In this document: positions 11,644 to 24,198 of the stretch, one piece after another
Position numbering within the stretch: position 1 is the first letter of the stretch
Layout of the letters: every line of letters starts with the position of its first letter
DNA from: Pleurostoma richardsiae
Lineage: Eukaryota > Ascomycota > Sordariomycetes > Calosphaeriales > Pleurostomataceae
Length of the DNA: 64,000 bases
Direction of reading: 5' to 3'
Assembly (NCBI GenBank): GCA_030052745.1
Contig: JANBVO010000035.1
Location: 310,001-374,000 of the forward strand
Made by a program: the position numbers and the translations under genes
The notes under the pieces: generated by a model
What the model saw: only the letters and a program-made list of their open reading frames with translations
What the model was told of the DNA's origin: nothing
Databases searched by the model: none

Positions 11644-11668
11644 CGATCTTGACGGGCATCGTTCGCAT
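11644..11668 (-). CDS. kapC: candidate first coding exon of the kapC gene
   Basis: On the minus strand, ATG at 11668 gives MRTMPVKI plus one extra base, followed at once by a consensus donor GTGAGT. The downstream kapC exon begins after a CACCCAG acceptor in exactly the complementary phase (G/AG = Glu), so joining them yields an uninterrupted frame with a real ATG. The intron would be about 1.38 kb. This is inferred from splice signals and phase only. An extra intermediate exon, or initiation at the internal ATG pair near 10002, cannot be excluded. Confidence 0.4.
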
Positions 11669-14600
11669 CGGGCAATCAACAAGCTTCGCTCTTCTTCTGA
11701 CTCAGCATGAAGGTGCCTGGGTTGGTTTTGGCGAGGTTGGGTTTTTTGTTGACAGGCGGCGGAGGGCGGAGGGATGATTACTACAAGAGCGAGACGTGGT
11801 AATAATGTGGAGACGCGTGTGGCACCTGCCGACGTTTACTAAGCAGGCGAGGCAGGCTAGGGGAACGCCAAGGAAAAAGAACCTTAGGTACTGTGTAGTA
11901 CCGAGCACAGAGGCTACCTGGCTAGTACAGTACGTACAGTAAGGTTATACCACCGTAATGGGAGAGAGGCGTGACTGATGACAGCCGCGTGAGGGTGGCT
12001 GCAGAAAACAAAAAAAGCGCAACCTTATGAAAGTACCGCGTCCATTGACACCGTTTTGGTGTGTGTTGCACCACTTGAATGAGAATACAGAAGGGCTCAA
12101 GAGATTTCGAAATCATGTGGCTGGGATGTATCTCCGACCCTCCGTTTTCTCCTTTACCTCCTCCTCCTTCCCAGAGGAATGCTACGGTGTTAAGAAAAGG
12201 CCGAGCACCGCTTGCCGGAAGGAACCACACGAGGCTGCCACCACCGCTGCCTTGGCTAAGTACCTACTAACAGAAACACAATCGGTCACGTCGGGTCGTC
12301 TTTTCCATTGTGAGGCACCACGCTGCTTCTCGCCGAGATGCCTCTGTGTAACCGCCTATCCCTGGCGCTCATGGCATGTTCCGCTATGCTCCTCTGTCTC
12401 GTGGTGGTCTTCTGCCCACTGGCAAAAAGCCCTCCCTGCGTGTGTTCGGCCGGGCAAAATGCCTCCTTTGTCATACGATTTGTCAGCAAGTTTCTCATCC
12501 CCGTCATCCCAGTGGTCGGATGCAATATTAGACACACGGCGGGGCGTAGTCATTCAATTACGAGACGGTACCTAAGGTACCTACCTTACGTAATGTCCGA
12601 AGGGGGGGATACCTGATGCGAGGTGCTCGCAGTCTCCTTCTGGTAACCGGTAAATGCGCCCGCGCAATTGCCGGAAACGGCATGCGTGAACTCGGCATGG
12701 AGCTTTGCTACAGCGTGCTATGATAGGCTGACAAGGCGCCGCTAAGGTACCCAATGCACGTCGAGCTCTGCAATGTCTAGACAGTGAGGGACACGGCCAA
12801 ACCGCCGTCCAACGGAGGTACTGCCCTCCCGCTTCGGCCTGACCCATTCAGGCGTCGGTAGCATCGCTCTAGGACAATCAAGCAGAATCACTTTGTGAGT
12901 GGAAATCCGTTGCTGCTTGTGCTTTCGTCCTCTCAGCTCCTGACGTGATTTGCAGTCTTCAAGGGGGTGAGAGAGTACGCTGTACTTGGCTACGTCGACA
13001 CCGGCTGGGATCTCGAGAGGTCTCTCACGGATACCTAGTCGAGCACATCCAGGACCTTCTTGGGCTCTCCCTCCAGCACTCATCGTCGATCGGAGACGAC
13101 AGCATTTGTGACTGGACTCGTTGCTTCTTCTCTGCTCTGCACCTCCATGACATGTGTAAAGATCACTGTGCCGATACTGAAATCGAGTCGAGGCTCCCAT
13201 GGAACGATGCAGTTGACAGGTTCACATACGCTATTCCAGTTGATATCTCCACGATCTCCGATGCTGGACACGGAGAGTACTCCGGGAAAACCCCGGAGAG
13301 GAAGCCTGCAGAGCTGCACTCTTCCATGGCAGCTTCACTCCCCGACGTGTGCCGCATCATCGGCCACCCGCGTATCCGATGCCTTTGCGCTCGACCGACT
13401 TACCACCAGAGCGCGCATGCAGGTCCTCTCGGCTCCACCTCTTCCGCTCAGTCTGGATGGCCCAGCTTTGATTCGTGAAGACTCTCAGGAGGGAGGCGAG
13501 AGGAAGCCGCCACGTTCTCGCGGGCTCCTGCGGAGCGTTGCGGACCTCGTGCGCGCTCTCAGAGCACACCAAACGCCGACCAATCCTCAGGGGATTTCTT
13601 CATGTAATTGCAGGCTTATTAGTGATACGGAAGTAGCCTAATACTGCCGTGCAGGGGTCCCCCAGACCATCGTACAGCATGATGAATCAGACGTCAGCAC
13701 TTTCCGATTGTGGCAGCCGAAAGGCACCGGACCGTCCCCCCATGGGATTCAGGGATAGGCGACTGCCAGACGGCACGGCATCTCGTGGGTCCGACTCCTT
13801 GCATCTGGAAGGAGGCCCTTTGAATGGACTCTCTGGGCGGTTTATCATGGCTCGACGAGTGTCGTCGCCTCACCCCTTCGCCTCTCGCCGTATCTGCTCC
13901 GAATGGGGGGGCAAGGCGGGTGCCGAGGTATTACTAAGACCCATCCTCGCAGGACTACCCTGGCCGACAACAAAGCATTCTGCTATTGGATGCAACCGTG
14001 GTGATTTGCATACATGCGCTCCATGACGGACGGGATCCCACTTTGCAAAACTCCATATGGCGCGACTGGGACAGGGAAGACAACAATGAAGACCTGCGGT
14101 CCCCTCGACTCTACGCTGTGTCCAACGGCGGAGTATCAAGGGAGCCGCAGCTTCCTCCGGCTTACTCGAATCATATCCAGGTCGAAGGGCGGTCGGATGT
14201 ACGAAAGCCGCATTGCTGACGCCAGCGGCGATGCGAAGAGACTGGGTGGCTCTTCGCAGACTAGGCGTCGAGCGACTCTTGTGGCCACGATGCGCATTTC
14301 GAAATGTCCACAATGTTGCGATTTTGTGATACTGGCAGCAGATACACTAAAGCCGCAGACGACAACCTGGGCAACTTTGAGCGGCGGCCGCATGCTGCGA
14401 CCGACATCACTTGGCAAGCAATACCTGGAAGACTGGAGACTTAGTGAGTTGTAGTGACGACGTCTCCTGCAGGTCTACATCGGCAGCGCCGCCTCGGCTG
14501 CTCGTGTGATACTGCCACTGACAATCCTAGCTCGGTTATCGGATTGCCTTCTTGCTTTCTTGTAAGACATGCCTTGCCTCCTTTGTCCCTGTGCCTCATC

Positions 14601-17600
14601 ATCTGCGCAAGGGCGTCGTCGCCGGATTGAAGCATGAGTGCTGACGGAAGTCGACTGCCGGCTTACGGCACCCACTTCAGAGAACACGCCACCGTCACTA
14701 CTCCTTGGCTCGACAGCTTCCACAACAGCTCAACCATGAGCTTTGCTTCTTCCGAACTTGGCACGCCCCGGCTTTTCTCTAAGTCCTTCAACTATTCTCC
14801 GTGCTTTACGAGTTTGCAGAGCCGGTTGCTTATTATCTGGATGGCTGGGATTGCTCTGCTGAACGCGGCTCGTCTTTGTACTCATAAAATTGCAAGGAAC
14901 TATCTTTCCTCGCATTCCCGGGAGATTAGAATTACTTGAAATCGAGTTCATACCTCATGGCAGCATGAATGGCTACAATGGTGTCTGAACTTCACATCGA
15001 CATGAGCACAACATGAAGCAAGCTGGGAGTAGCCGTTGTCGCCACAACGTACTGGCTAATCAGGCACGTATAAACAGTATTGCGTTCAGCAACGAACTAA
15101 TCTCACCGATGAAAGCATGGGTCTCGCACCTCGAGCAGGAGGCCTCGAAAATCTCCTAGATGAGCAAGTCGTGTAGGCTAGGTCCAGACGTGCGACCTCT
15201 CCCAACAGTGTGGCAGAGGACGTGTCGGCGAGAGGCTTCCGCAGACGAAGGATCGGACTATCCCACCACTTCCACGCTATTACTCTGCCCCTAGCATATT
15301 CCCCCACGGGGCCTGTCATCCCCCCTCGGCGCCGGGGTGCGGTTGGGACTTCGGGGATCAAGTTCTAAGAGGGTAACGAAAGCTTCCGGAGCGTGGCAAA
15401 CTGGACTCGTAGACCCATCCAACCGTCCCATACACTCCAGGTGTCTCTCCGCATGCTCGCCGTTGGAAGAGATTGCTTCGGGTCGAATGTCGGCTGCCAC
15501 GCCGTCTTTGGTCTGATATTTGCACTAGACGCCACGCGCCTACTTCGCAATTATGTTGAACTCATGAGTCCCTAGTCCCCCTAATATGCGCTCTCCTTTC
15601 TTACCAGCCCTGGAATTCGGGGTGCTCACTAAGCAGCAAGGCACGAGTTGGGTGTCTTCAGGGGCGTTTAGTAACTATGGCAGGGACGATGTCTTGTCGG
15701 ACATCGCGAACTGGCAGGCACACCCTTCGCCGTGTAGCTCCTAGCAAGATATTGACCACATGGCAAGAGACAGGAAGAGGTGCAACATGTTGGTAGAAGC
15801 GTGTTCATCCTAATGTTGCATATTCCCTGATGAACTGCATGCAGCTTCGTTGATAGAACCAGTCTTCAACAACTTGGATATGAGACACATGATGCTGCTC
15901 GATGATCTACTGGATTATTAAACGACACTTCACTATACAGAGTAGGATAACATAATATTGTCCAGGTCAAGTGGACAACACTGACGCTTTCATGTCGTAA
16001 TGGGCATTCCGGCTGAGAAATTGACCTCGTTCCCCTGGTCAAGGCTCCTACTACCCCCTTGCCCCTTTTCGGACTTGGTCCTGGCCGCCACGAACAATAG
16101 TACCAAGCGTAGCAGAACCACAAGAATTCTTCCGGGTCACAGGTATACAGTGCTCGTCCATGATTATGGAAACTAGGTACATATTCGATGTGAGCACCTA
16201 CATGCCCACGGGATAGTCAGCCGCACACCCCTGCCCTTGCCCCTGCCACGGCCAGACCGACGCCCGGCTCCATGAGACGCCGAATGCTGTCTGTACGCGG
16301 ATATCTCTTGCCGAGGACTGGCGTGATGACCTTCGGTGTCTGGTTGCTCTGTGTAAGATTCCCTACAACCCAACGCGACAAGTTTAGTGTCCAATACTGA
16401 CCTAAACTCTGACTGATAGAAGCAATATCTGCCTTCGATCCGAAACCCCAACACGTCGTGGCAATGTTCGGCATTCAGAGCCTGGCACGGCTTAGCTCAT
16501 GATGCAAACTCGGTGACTTTTGGTAAGAGGAAAGTTTTCTCTTCTCCGAAGAACACCACGAGGGTGCGTTGCCTTTGACAAGGCCGCACTCAGCTTTCTG
16601 TTGTCCACTGGCAGTCAAAACACCTTCCCATTCGAAACACAGCTTTAGCATCCGGGTAGACCGAGGCCCCAGCTTCTCCCGAACTTCCATCACTCTCTTT
16701 TCGACCACGCTCCCAGTTCGGACGCCGAGTTCCCAGCATGAAGAGTATTTCGGCGTTGCTAGATATTACTCAGGTCGGCGAGATGGTTCTTCTGGTGGCG
16801 AGCCTTGGCTGCCGCCCGCCCTGCCCCGAGTACCTCAAGAGGCCTCGAGCCTGCATGGACCTTTGAGTGTTGCTTAGTTGTGACCATCACGAGCGGCAAA
16901 CAGCCCTCGGCATCTCCTCGGGGTATCTGCTGCCCAACTGGGACTCAAGTATTGGCGTAGCCTACAACGCTAGACCGCCGCTGGATCTGGGGTAGGAGCT
17001 TTGTCTTCTCTACGATGGGTTCGGTCGGGCTCGAGACACACATCAGATGTAGAGGAATCTCCGGGGCATACTAGGAGACATCCATGAAGGAATACGGGGG
17101 GATCCCGTCTTTGGTCGCCTTTCCCCTTTTCTTTTGTGTAGGAGGTCCTACTGAGCAAGAGCGTTGGTCAGTGTGAATGATGTTAACATGGTGCTGTTAT
17201 TAGAAACGACGGACGAACGAGTAATTGGCGGCTTCACCTTGTAATACGCGCAAGGCAGTCCGTGAAGCCGGGGGCAACGCCGTCTAGACGATGCAGCCAA
17301 GGCGAGGCGCCGGGACGCTCGATATCGGGTCTCTCTCCCTACCCATCGGGAGCACCGAACCGAACTATGTGTCTAGACAGAAGTGGTTGGCATGTACAGA
17401 GGTAGCTCGAACAAAAGGGATGGGAGGAGATATCTCACCGGTGTTGAAGCTCGACGAGGCGCATGAGGCTCATCATCTCTGATAGGCGTAACACCCTCGC
17501 ACATCAGGCCATTCTGACTACGCGCCCCTTTAAACTCCGATTGCCCAGCCAGAGACACTCGGTCATCACGAAGAGATATGAGCATTGTAAAGGGTAGATC

Positions 17601-18004
17601 CACCAGCCAGTGTAGATTCAGGTTGGGGTTCTGGACGCCGCACACGGACAGGAGAGTCCTGTTCTTCGGCGAGCGGGCCGAAGCGGAGATAGGGGCGCTT
17701 TAACCTAAGACGGCCTGCTGCAGCATGCGATGGGTTTTCTGCGGCCTGCGCTGAGTAACAAGATGCCTGAACATGTCGCTGTAGTCGCCTCCATGGGCAT
17801 GAGGTGTAGAATACGCCAATGTGAACGTTGAACTAGATGGAGAGAAAGAGACGGGAATAATAGATCACGAGAGATCTCACAAGACCGAGCTGTGCAATAC
17901 GAGCACAGCTAGAGTTGTGGATGACAGCTGCGATAGTTTGATATTCGTTGAGCAGCGTTAATATGCTATGCTATACCAGGATCGAGACAGAGCAGTCTCT
18001 CCGC
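11669..18004. other. gene-poor region of about 6.3 kb
   Basis: I find no gene I can support here. Open frames are short (longest 193 codons at 13060-13641, plus), in several competing frames, without recognised domains or convincing splice chains. GC content stays near the genomic average, so this does not look like an obvious mutated transposon. A 92-codon plus-strand frame at 12338-12616 starts with a hydrophobic segment like a signal or membrane anchor but has no other support. The kapC promoter must lie at the left end and the 3' flank of the oxygenase gene at the right end. Confidence 0.5.
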
Positions 18005-19421
18005 CTAGTTATGGATCTTCGCATGAAGGCCAGGGAGAATCTCCAGATCCTTCTCGCTGTGCTGATACTTGCCATCCTGGGAGATCTTCGCGCCTCCCGT
18101 ACGCCGCTGCTGCTGCGTCTGGCGGACCTTGACCCACTGCTCGGTCGTGAGGTGCTGCCCCAGCTCCGTGAAGACGTTGCTCGTGAGCCCCAGCCGGTTG
18201 AGCAGCGGGCTGTTCTGGATGGGGTCCAGGACTACGTGGTTGTTCGGCCTGCACACTCGTTAGATACCAGGTCTCTGTCCCTTGATTACAGGAAGCAGGG
18301 CTCAAGTACTAACCTAGCAAAGTAGAGCACTCCGAGGCGATCAATGTTCGCCTGGTCGGCCGGCGGAGCATGCACGCGGTGGATGCTCGACTTGATCAGG
18401 CCGCCGGTCAGGGCGGTCAGGGCGTCGCAGGTGTTGATGGTGATAGTGCCGTCCTGCGGCTTCACCCACTTCCACTTGCCCTCCGAGTTGAGGATCTGCA
18501 GGGCGGCGACGGGCTGCCGGAAGAGGAGCGTCACCGAGCCCAGGTCGGTGTGGCCAGGCGAGTACAGGTCGCCGACCTTGCTGTTGTCCTCGGCGCTGCG
18601 CGCGGCATAGTGCATGTACCGGAGGTGGTCCTCGCCCTTGACGTCGTACTGGTGGTCGCGGGCCAGCTGGTCCTCGTCGGGCAGCTCGAGGAGGATGGCG
18701 AACAGCCGGAGGAGCTTGTCGACTACCTCATCGTGGCATTTCTGTCGAGTGGGTCAGTCGGGAGAGGTTGGCTCCCAGATCGGATAAGAGATGTCACTCA
18801 CACGGCTGAATGCCTCGATCTCGGCGATATTATCTTGGAGGACTGGCGGCTGTTGTCTCTTGTGGAAACCGTCGAATTTCGGAATGTTGTACACTTGTAC
18901 ATTGTCCTTGATGCCGTTGCCCAAGCTGCTCGACACATCCGCTGTTAGTTACACATCGTCCGTAACTGACACTAGGTTCACTAACACGCGATGGCCAGCG
19001 GGACGATAACCGTTGTACTCTCCGCTTTCAAGGTCATTCTGGTTGTGGAATTTCAGCTTCTCCTCAAGGGGGAGAGCGTAAAACTCTCGACCTAGGGCGA
19101 ACTGCCGGTCAACCTCCTCCTGGCTGATGTTGAAGTTCTTCACATAGAAGAAGCCTATGAAGATGATCAGCATTCTCGAGATATGCTCAGAGACGTGGCG
19201 ACTGAGTTCACTCACCAACATTGCGGACGGCGTGGTCGAGCTGCTTGACAAGCTCCTGTTTGCCTCCCGGCTTATCGAACAGGCTGAGATCGAGCGTCAC
19301 CAGCTCTGCCCAGTCCACTACGCCGATTTAGCAGCGCGATATAAAGGTAGGAGCGAGTCAACGTACAGTCTTCCTTGGTCACTGGGACCTGTTTGTAGCG
19401 GTCGATCAATCTGCCGGGCAT
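18005..19421 (-). CDS. 2-oxoglutarate/Fe(II)-dependent oxygenase, isopenicillin N synthase-like
   Basis: CDS complement(join(18005..18248,18314..18741,18802..18925,18986..19154,19216..19317,19367..19421)), 373 aa. It is a cytosolic-type non-haem iron oxygenase. The N-terminal DIOX_N part contains VDRQFALGREFYALPLEEK. The jelly-roll core has the iron ligands His214 and Asp216 in SPGHTDLGS and His271 in SSIHRVHAPP, with Arg285 in DRLGVLYFARP to hold 2-oxoglutarate. All ligands are intact. The substrate is unknown: fungal members include gibberellin-type oxidases and many uncharacterised enzymes. Intron 3 has two nearby acceptors, and only the distal one (GAGCAG before 18925) keeps the frame. 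ATG 19421 begins MPGRLIDRYKQVPV; the open frame upstream of it has no earlier ATG that I could confirm. No biosynthetic partner genes are adjacent. Confidence 0.88.
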
Positions 19422-20700
19422 AATGAAAGCGTTGAGGAAAGAATGGCTGCTGAACAAGAAGCGTGTGAAATCTCAACAAGAGTCAACTACAAGAAGAGAC
19501 GTCGAGACAACAGCAAGCCGACAGCGGCAAGATCGCCGCGTATATACGACTTCCCCTCAGTTGTTCGGATATCTTGACCCCATCTTGCAACGTCGACGCC
19601 ATCCAAGCTATAGCTAACTGGGACATCGACAACCAATGAGGAGTCCTCTAACACACTTATCTGCGAGTCCCGCGGCCGAAGCTTCTCCGCAGGATGCAAG
19701 ATCAAGGGAATATCGGGGCGGGGGTCGCGCAACCCGGAGGCCGGCTGGTTGAGAGATGCGGAGAGCCGAGCACGCCATAGCACCTCATCCGCCGACAGCC
19801 GGGACTTATCTGGATCTATGGCCGATATCCCTCCGGAAACCATCACGGCCGCATGTTTTGAAGATATTCCGGCTCGGTCTCAGTTTTGGCCACTTGGGGC
19901 TCTAATCTTCGGGAGGAATCTTCCTGGGATGGCTCGATTTGGGTTTGGATAGATCCATGTCGTCGAATAAAGTAGGGAAAAAGATGATGATGTAGAGCAA
20001 AATAGAAACAGATGAGGGAAGAATGGGAAGAGGAGATGTGCTAATGTTGGTTCTCTAACATGCATATTTCAATGAAATACCCACCGCCCCTGCTATTGTA
20101 GCCTTCGTTCAACTCTTGCTTCCAAATACCGATGTGGAGCCAGAACCTTCCTAGGTAATCACTCGCAATGATCCACTCCTATAGATGACCACTGTCAGAC
20201 TTCCGCAGGGCGACTGGGATGCTCTCGGCTCTCCAAGCTGCTGTGATTGACAGTGACGGACTTGGCACGGCCTTCGTAGTCTGGCGCGACGCGAGCGCAC
20301 TGGTCCCACATGGCCATCAGCTCCCGTCTTGGCGCCGAGCTCTACTTGAGAATACCAGCTCGCCTAGGACACGAGGAATGCCCTTGGGAAACCAAAGCGG
20401 CTCCCGGGGTTTAGTCGCTCCTCCAGAGCGGGAGACACGGTTCTCCGATCTCTAACACGGAGCGGCTGCACGGAGCGGCGGCGCACCCGCTGTTTCCCAG
20501 CTGACTCCACGCCATCACCATATGGAGAACACCACCCTGCTTCCACCTCAGTGCGAATGCCATCTGAAAGACCAGACGTTGGAAATATTGTCTGATTTGA
20601 AGCCCACTGTAACCCAAACACTGAGAACGCCAGGACATGACCCTCATGTTCTTCGTTAGCAAAGCCCCTATCCAGACCATATCTGACTGCGCCACGTTCA
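19422..20700. other. intergenic, no gene seen
   Basis: This holds the promoter of the oxygenase gene and the 3' flank of CTF18. Open frames are short and mutually overlapping. A modestly AT-rich patch lies near 19960-20060. Confidence 0.5.
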
Positions 20701-23700
20701 CTACAAACCCCTCAAGAACTCGTCCAACGACATAGGCTTCCTGACCGCATTATTCAGCCCTTCGTGGAACGTGACCCAGACCTTCCTCTCCGCCGCGTCC
20801 GCCTTGGCCCTCTTCCTCTGCCCGCTGTTGCCGTCCACCTCCGCCAGCGGCCGCGGCGCCTCCACGATGACCCGCCCGAAGAAATCCCTCTTCACGCTCG
20901 CCGCCATGAGCAGCTCCTTTTCCTTCTCCGCCTTCCTGCCGGCGACGAGGTTCTCCTTGTCGTCGAAGACAAAGTCATGCCCGCCGTCGCCAGGTCCTCC
21001 CGCCCTGAAGCGCGCCTCGCGCGCAGCGTTGTCACGCATGACGAGCGTCCTCTGCAGCTCTTGGTCCAGGACCTGGCGCACGGCGTAGCGGGTGGGCGCC
21101 TGGAAGGCCAGGACGTGCGCTCCCGCTGTTTCAAATGTAGCGAGAGCATCGAGGTCGCTTTGCTACGGTTAGTCCAAGCATGCCTGGCAAGACCAGAGTT
21201 GAGAAGTCACTTACGGGTCCATTCTGTACACCCACTGCGGCCTGCTCCCCATAGCCGGGTTTGCCTCCTCGATCTTCCCTTTGACGAGGGCTATGCCAAC
21301 CTCAGCGAGCACTTCAGCCGCTCGGTGGACCATCGCCTTCTCGGCCTCACGGCGCACACTTGCCACCGAGATGCCCTTCTCGCCGCTGCCGCCGACGACA
21401 ACAGGCTTGACGTCGGGTGAGAGGAGGCGCACGAGATACGGCAGGAACTCGGTGGCGATGTCCTCCGGACTGCGGAACGACCGGACTAAAGTCGGCGATA
21501 ATTGCGCCTGGATGCCCTGCAGGACTGCCCGGTTCTGTTTTTCGGCCTCATAGGCGGCGAAATCGGCTCGGGGTCCAGTAAAAGGTAGTGGTGCTGACTC
21601 CGCGCCGCTATCCCCTTGCGCAGTCTGCCACTGCCTGTCGTATCCTGGAGTAGGGTAGTACCTGTGCGGCGAAGCGAAGAGGTGATGGCACGCAAGCGCA
21701 GGCTGGCTGAGGTAAGGCGCCAGCTCCCACTCCTGGCTGGAATAGAGTCGCGAGGTGCAGGTGTCGTGGAAGTGCAACCACTCGTACGCAGAATCTGGCT
21801 TGGTCAGGTACGAGTCGTCATTGAATTCTCGGTTCGGGTACTCGGAGAAGATCTCGGTCATGATCCGGTCTACCTCGCCGCTCGTATCGATCATCTCTCG
21901 CAGTCTCCCCATTGCATACTTCTTCTGATGTTCAGCGAAGCCGAGCTGCTCCCGAGGCTGCTCGTGGCGCGTGTGCTTGTTCTCGGTGCTCTTGTCGGCC
22001 TGTTTCGGGAAACCGGCACCTTCTTGGAAGATCCGGCTGACGATCTCCTTCACTCCTCCTCGTCCGATACCGCGAGCACCGCCACCACCGTGAGCGAGTT
22101 CGTGGACGATGTTCTTCTCTATCCATTGCCGCGTTAGGCAGAGGTTCCCGTTGGATACTGCCGCCTTGAGCCGTCCAGCTACCCATTCTCCGACCACCAT
22201 GACGCCGCGCAAGTCACCCTCTACGGCACTCTCGGCTCCTCTTTTGGCGTCAATGCCACTCGACATACCCCAAGCAGCTTCGCAGAGTTTTCTCGCGGCG
22301 TCCTTCTCGCAAGGTATCCCCTCCTTCTCAAAAATGCCCTTGAGTCTGTTAACTACCGCATCCACGGACGGCTTGCCGACGTGGATAATTTCGGCGAGCC
22401 CGGACTGGCGCAGCGGCCTCAGGGACGGGTGGTAGACATCGTTGCAGATGAGGATCAGAGGTCGCATCTGCCGGAAGTCGTCTCCCTTCCTCTTCTTCCG
22501 GCCCGTTGCCGAGGATGCTGCGGTGTTTCCAGAACTATTTTTCTGGTCCTGTAGGACGAGGTCGATCAAGGCCTTAACGAAGCCACCTTCACCGGAACCT
22601 CCAGAGCCCGTCACGACACCGTCGACCTCGTCTACCACGACGCAGGCGGGCCGAGCGACCTTCTGTTTCGCGCCTGGCTGCGGCTTCACCTGTTCCACGG
22701 TCTTGACGCTTTCCGTCCCCAAGGTCGTCCTAATACGGCCTTTGACAACATCGCGGCTCCGGTCGTCACTGGCGTTAATCTCCAGCACCTCGTATCCCGC
22801 TTGGCGAGCACAGACATGTGCCAGCGTAGTCTTTCCCAAGCCGGGCGGCCCCGTCAGCATCAGAATCTTGCGATGGGGTTTCTCTTCTTCCTGATGCGCG
22901 CCATGGCGCCTTGCAGCAGGGGCTTTCGCCTTGACCGCATGAGGGAACACTATGGGGTCCCAGCGCTTCAGCCAACGAAGGACCTGACGATTCGTGAGGT
23001 CGTCACCGACGAGATCCATAAAGTTTCGCGCCCGGTACTTTTCCGTCCATAGCAAGCTCCTCCTGGATTTCTTCGTGTCCGTGACGTGGCCCTCTACAGT
23101 CTGAATAGGCTGATTTGGGTTTGAATTGTCATTGGAAGAGCCGTCTTTCCGCGCGGATTCGTCTTTCGAGGCAATCTCTTTGTGAGCTGCGTCAACGAGC
23201 TCATGGATGTCGATTCCGTAGTACGCCCGCTTCGCGCGGCCCTCTTTTGTTCGTGACCGCGCCGCGACAATAGTCTCAAACGATGCAGCGGCGGTGCCTT
23301 TGCGCTGATTAACTGGTAACGTCTTCCCAGAGCATGTGGTGACTTTGTAGCTGCGATGAGCGTTGCTGCTGCGTGCCGCCAGGGAGGAGAGGATAGAGTC
23401 GGGTTGAGACGCGCCGAATAGCAGATCGTAGCGCGACTGCTCGTCGGCATCCAGTTCCGGGACGACCTGGGCGTCGGGTATATCCAAGGACTCCTTCTCA
23501 GTCTCCAGCTGTGAGTACTTCGGGCTTGGCAAGTCACCTGGTTCATCAGCAGTCGTGCCAGTCCTCGGATCCTCTAGCATGGGCCTCTTGGGACTTCGCT
23601 TGGGAGCGTCATCGTCGGATTCGTCAGAGTCATCGTCAATCAGGAAGCCACCCTTCGCGCGGGGCTTCACGGGCCGGGGAGCATCTCGAGGATTCGGCCG

Positions 23701-23763
23701 TTTGGCGTGTAATGGGGGAGACGAGCTCAGGGGGAACGTGACGGGAGACGACGCAGAGAGCAT
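20701..23763 (-). CDS. CTF18: alternative clamp loader large subunit Ctf18
   Basis: CDS complement(join(20701..21157,21215..23763)), 1001 aa. Ctf18 replaces Rfc1 in a replication factor C variant that loads PCNA and supports sister chromatid cohesion in the nucleus. The AAA+ core begins WTEKYRARNFMDLVGDD (RFC box), followed by Walker A GPPGLGKTT (Lys311), SDDRSRDVVKGRI, Walker B VVVDEVDGV (Asp378, Glu379) and a sensor region LILICNDVYHPSLRPLR. The N-terminal 230 residues are polar and low complexity (acidic DDDSDESDDD). The C-terminus after the intron (VRQVLDQELQ ... FFGRVI) is the part that binds Ctf8/Dcc1 in the family. The 57-nt intron (GTAAGT...GCAAAG) rejoins YRMDP/DLDAL. The open frame extends about 25 codons upstream of 23763 without an ATG, so the start is taken at 23763. 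Confidence 0.92.
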
Positions 23764-24198
23764 GTTGGATAATCGTTGTCGTAAGGATGGCAGCACCGTG
23801 CTCTCGTCATGCCTCTGGAAGTGATTCCTGTCCTTCGGTCATGTGCTGCTGTTCAATTGCGTTCTGAGTGTTCCATACTGGTGGACCGTCAATACGCGTT
23901 TTGGAGTCGCGACGGACGGACGCGTCGTGCCGAGCACCACTTAAGAGAACCGATGGTCCGTGCACAAAGACCTATCAAATGCCCACCTCCTCCAGATTCC
24001 CACTGAGGCATCTCAAGACGGTGTCTCAGGAGTGAAGCAAGAAGGTAAGGTACACAGGTAAGCAAAGGTCCCTCATGGGGCTGCCGCCACATGCAATCAC
24101 TTTGAACTAGTCAGTCTATCGCATCGACTATCGCATCGACCTGCATGCAGCCCGTCTCTCTATTCCTGCTGTTCCGCCCTCCAAGTTTGCAGACTTCC
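23764..24198. other. intergenic, CTF18 promoter region
   Basis: No gene is supported between the CTF18 start and the stop of the AIG2-like gene. Confidence 0.5.

Noticed and set aside
12338-12616. 92-codon frame with a hydrophobic start, a candidate secreted peptide or RiPP precursor for the UstYa/FMO pair
   Set aside because: No repeated core or Lys-Arg processing sites, 14 kb away from the pair, and no further support.
13060-13641. 193-codon plus-strand frame in the gene desert
   Set aside because: Competes with open frames in other phases and on the other strand; composition is not protein-like and no splice partners were seen.
20764-21420. 218-codon plus-strand frame over the CTF18 3' part
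   Set aside because: Shadow of the clamp loader exons; low complexity and no family features.
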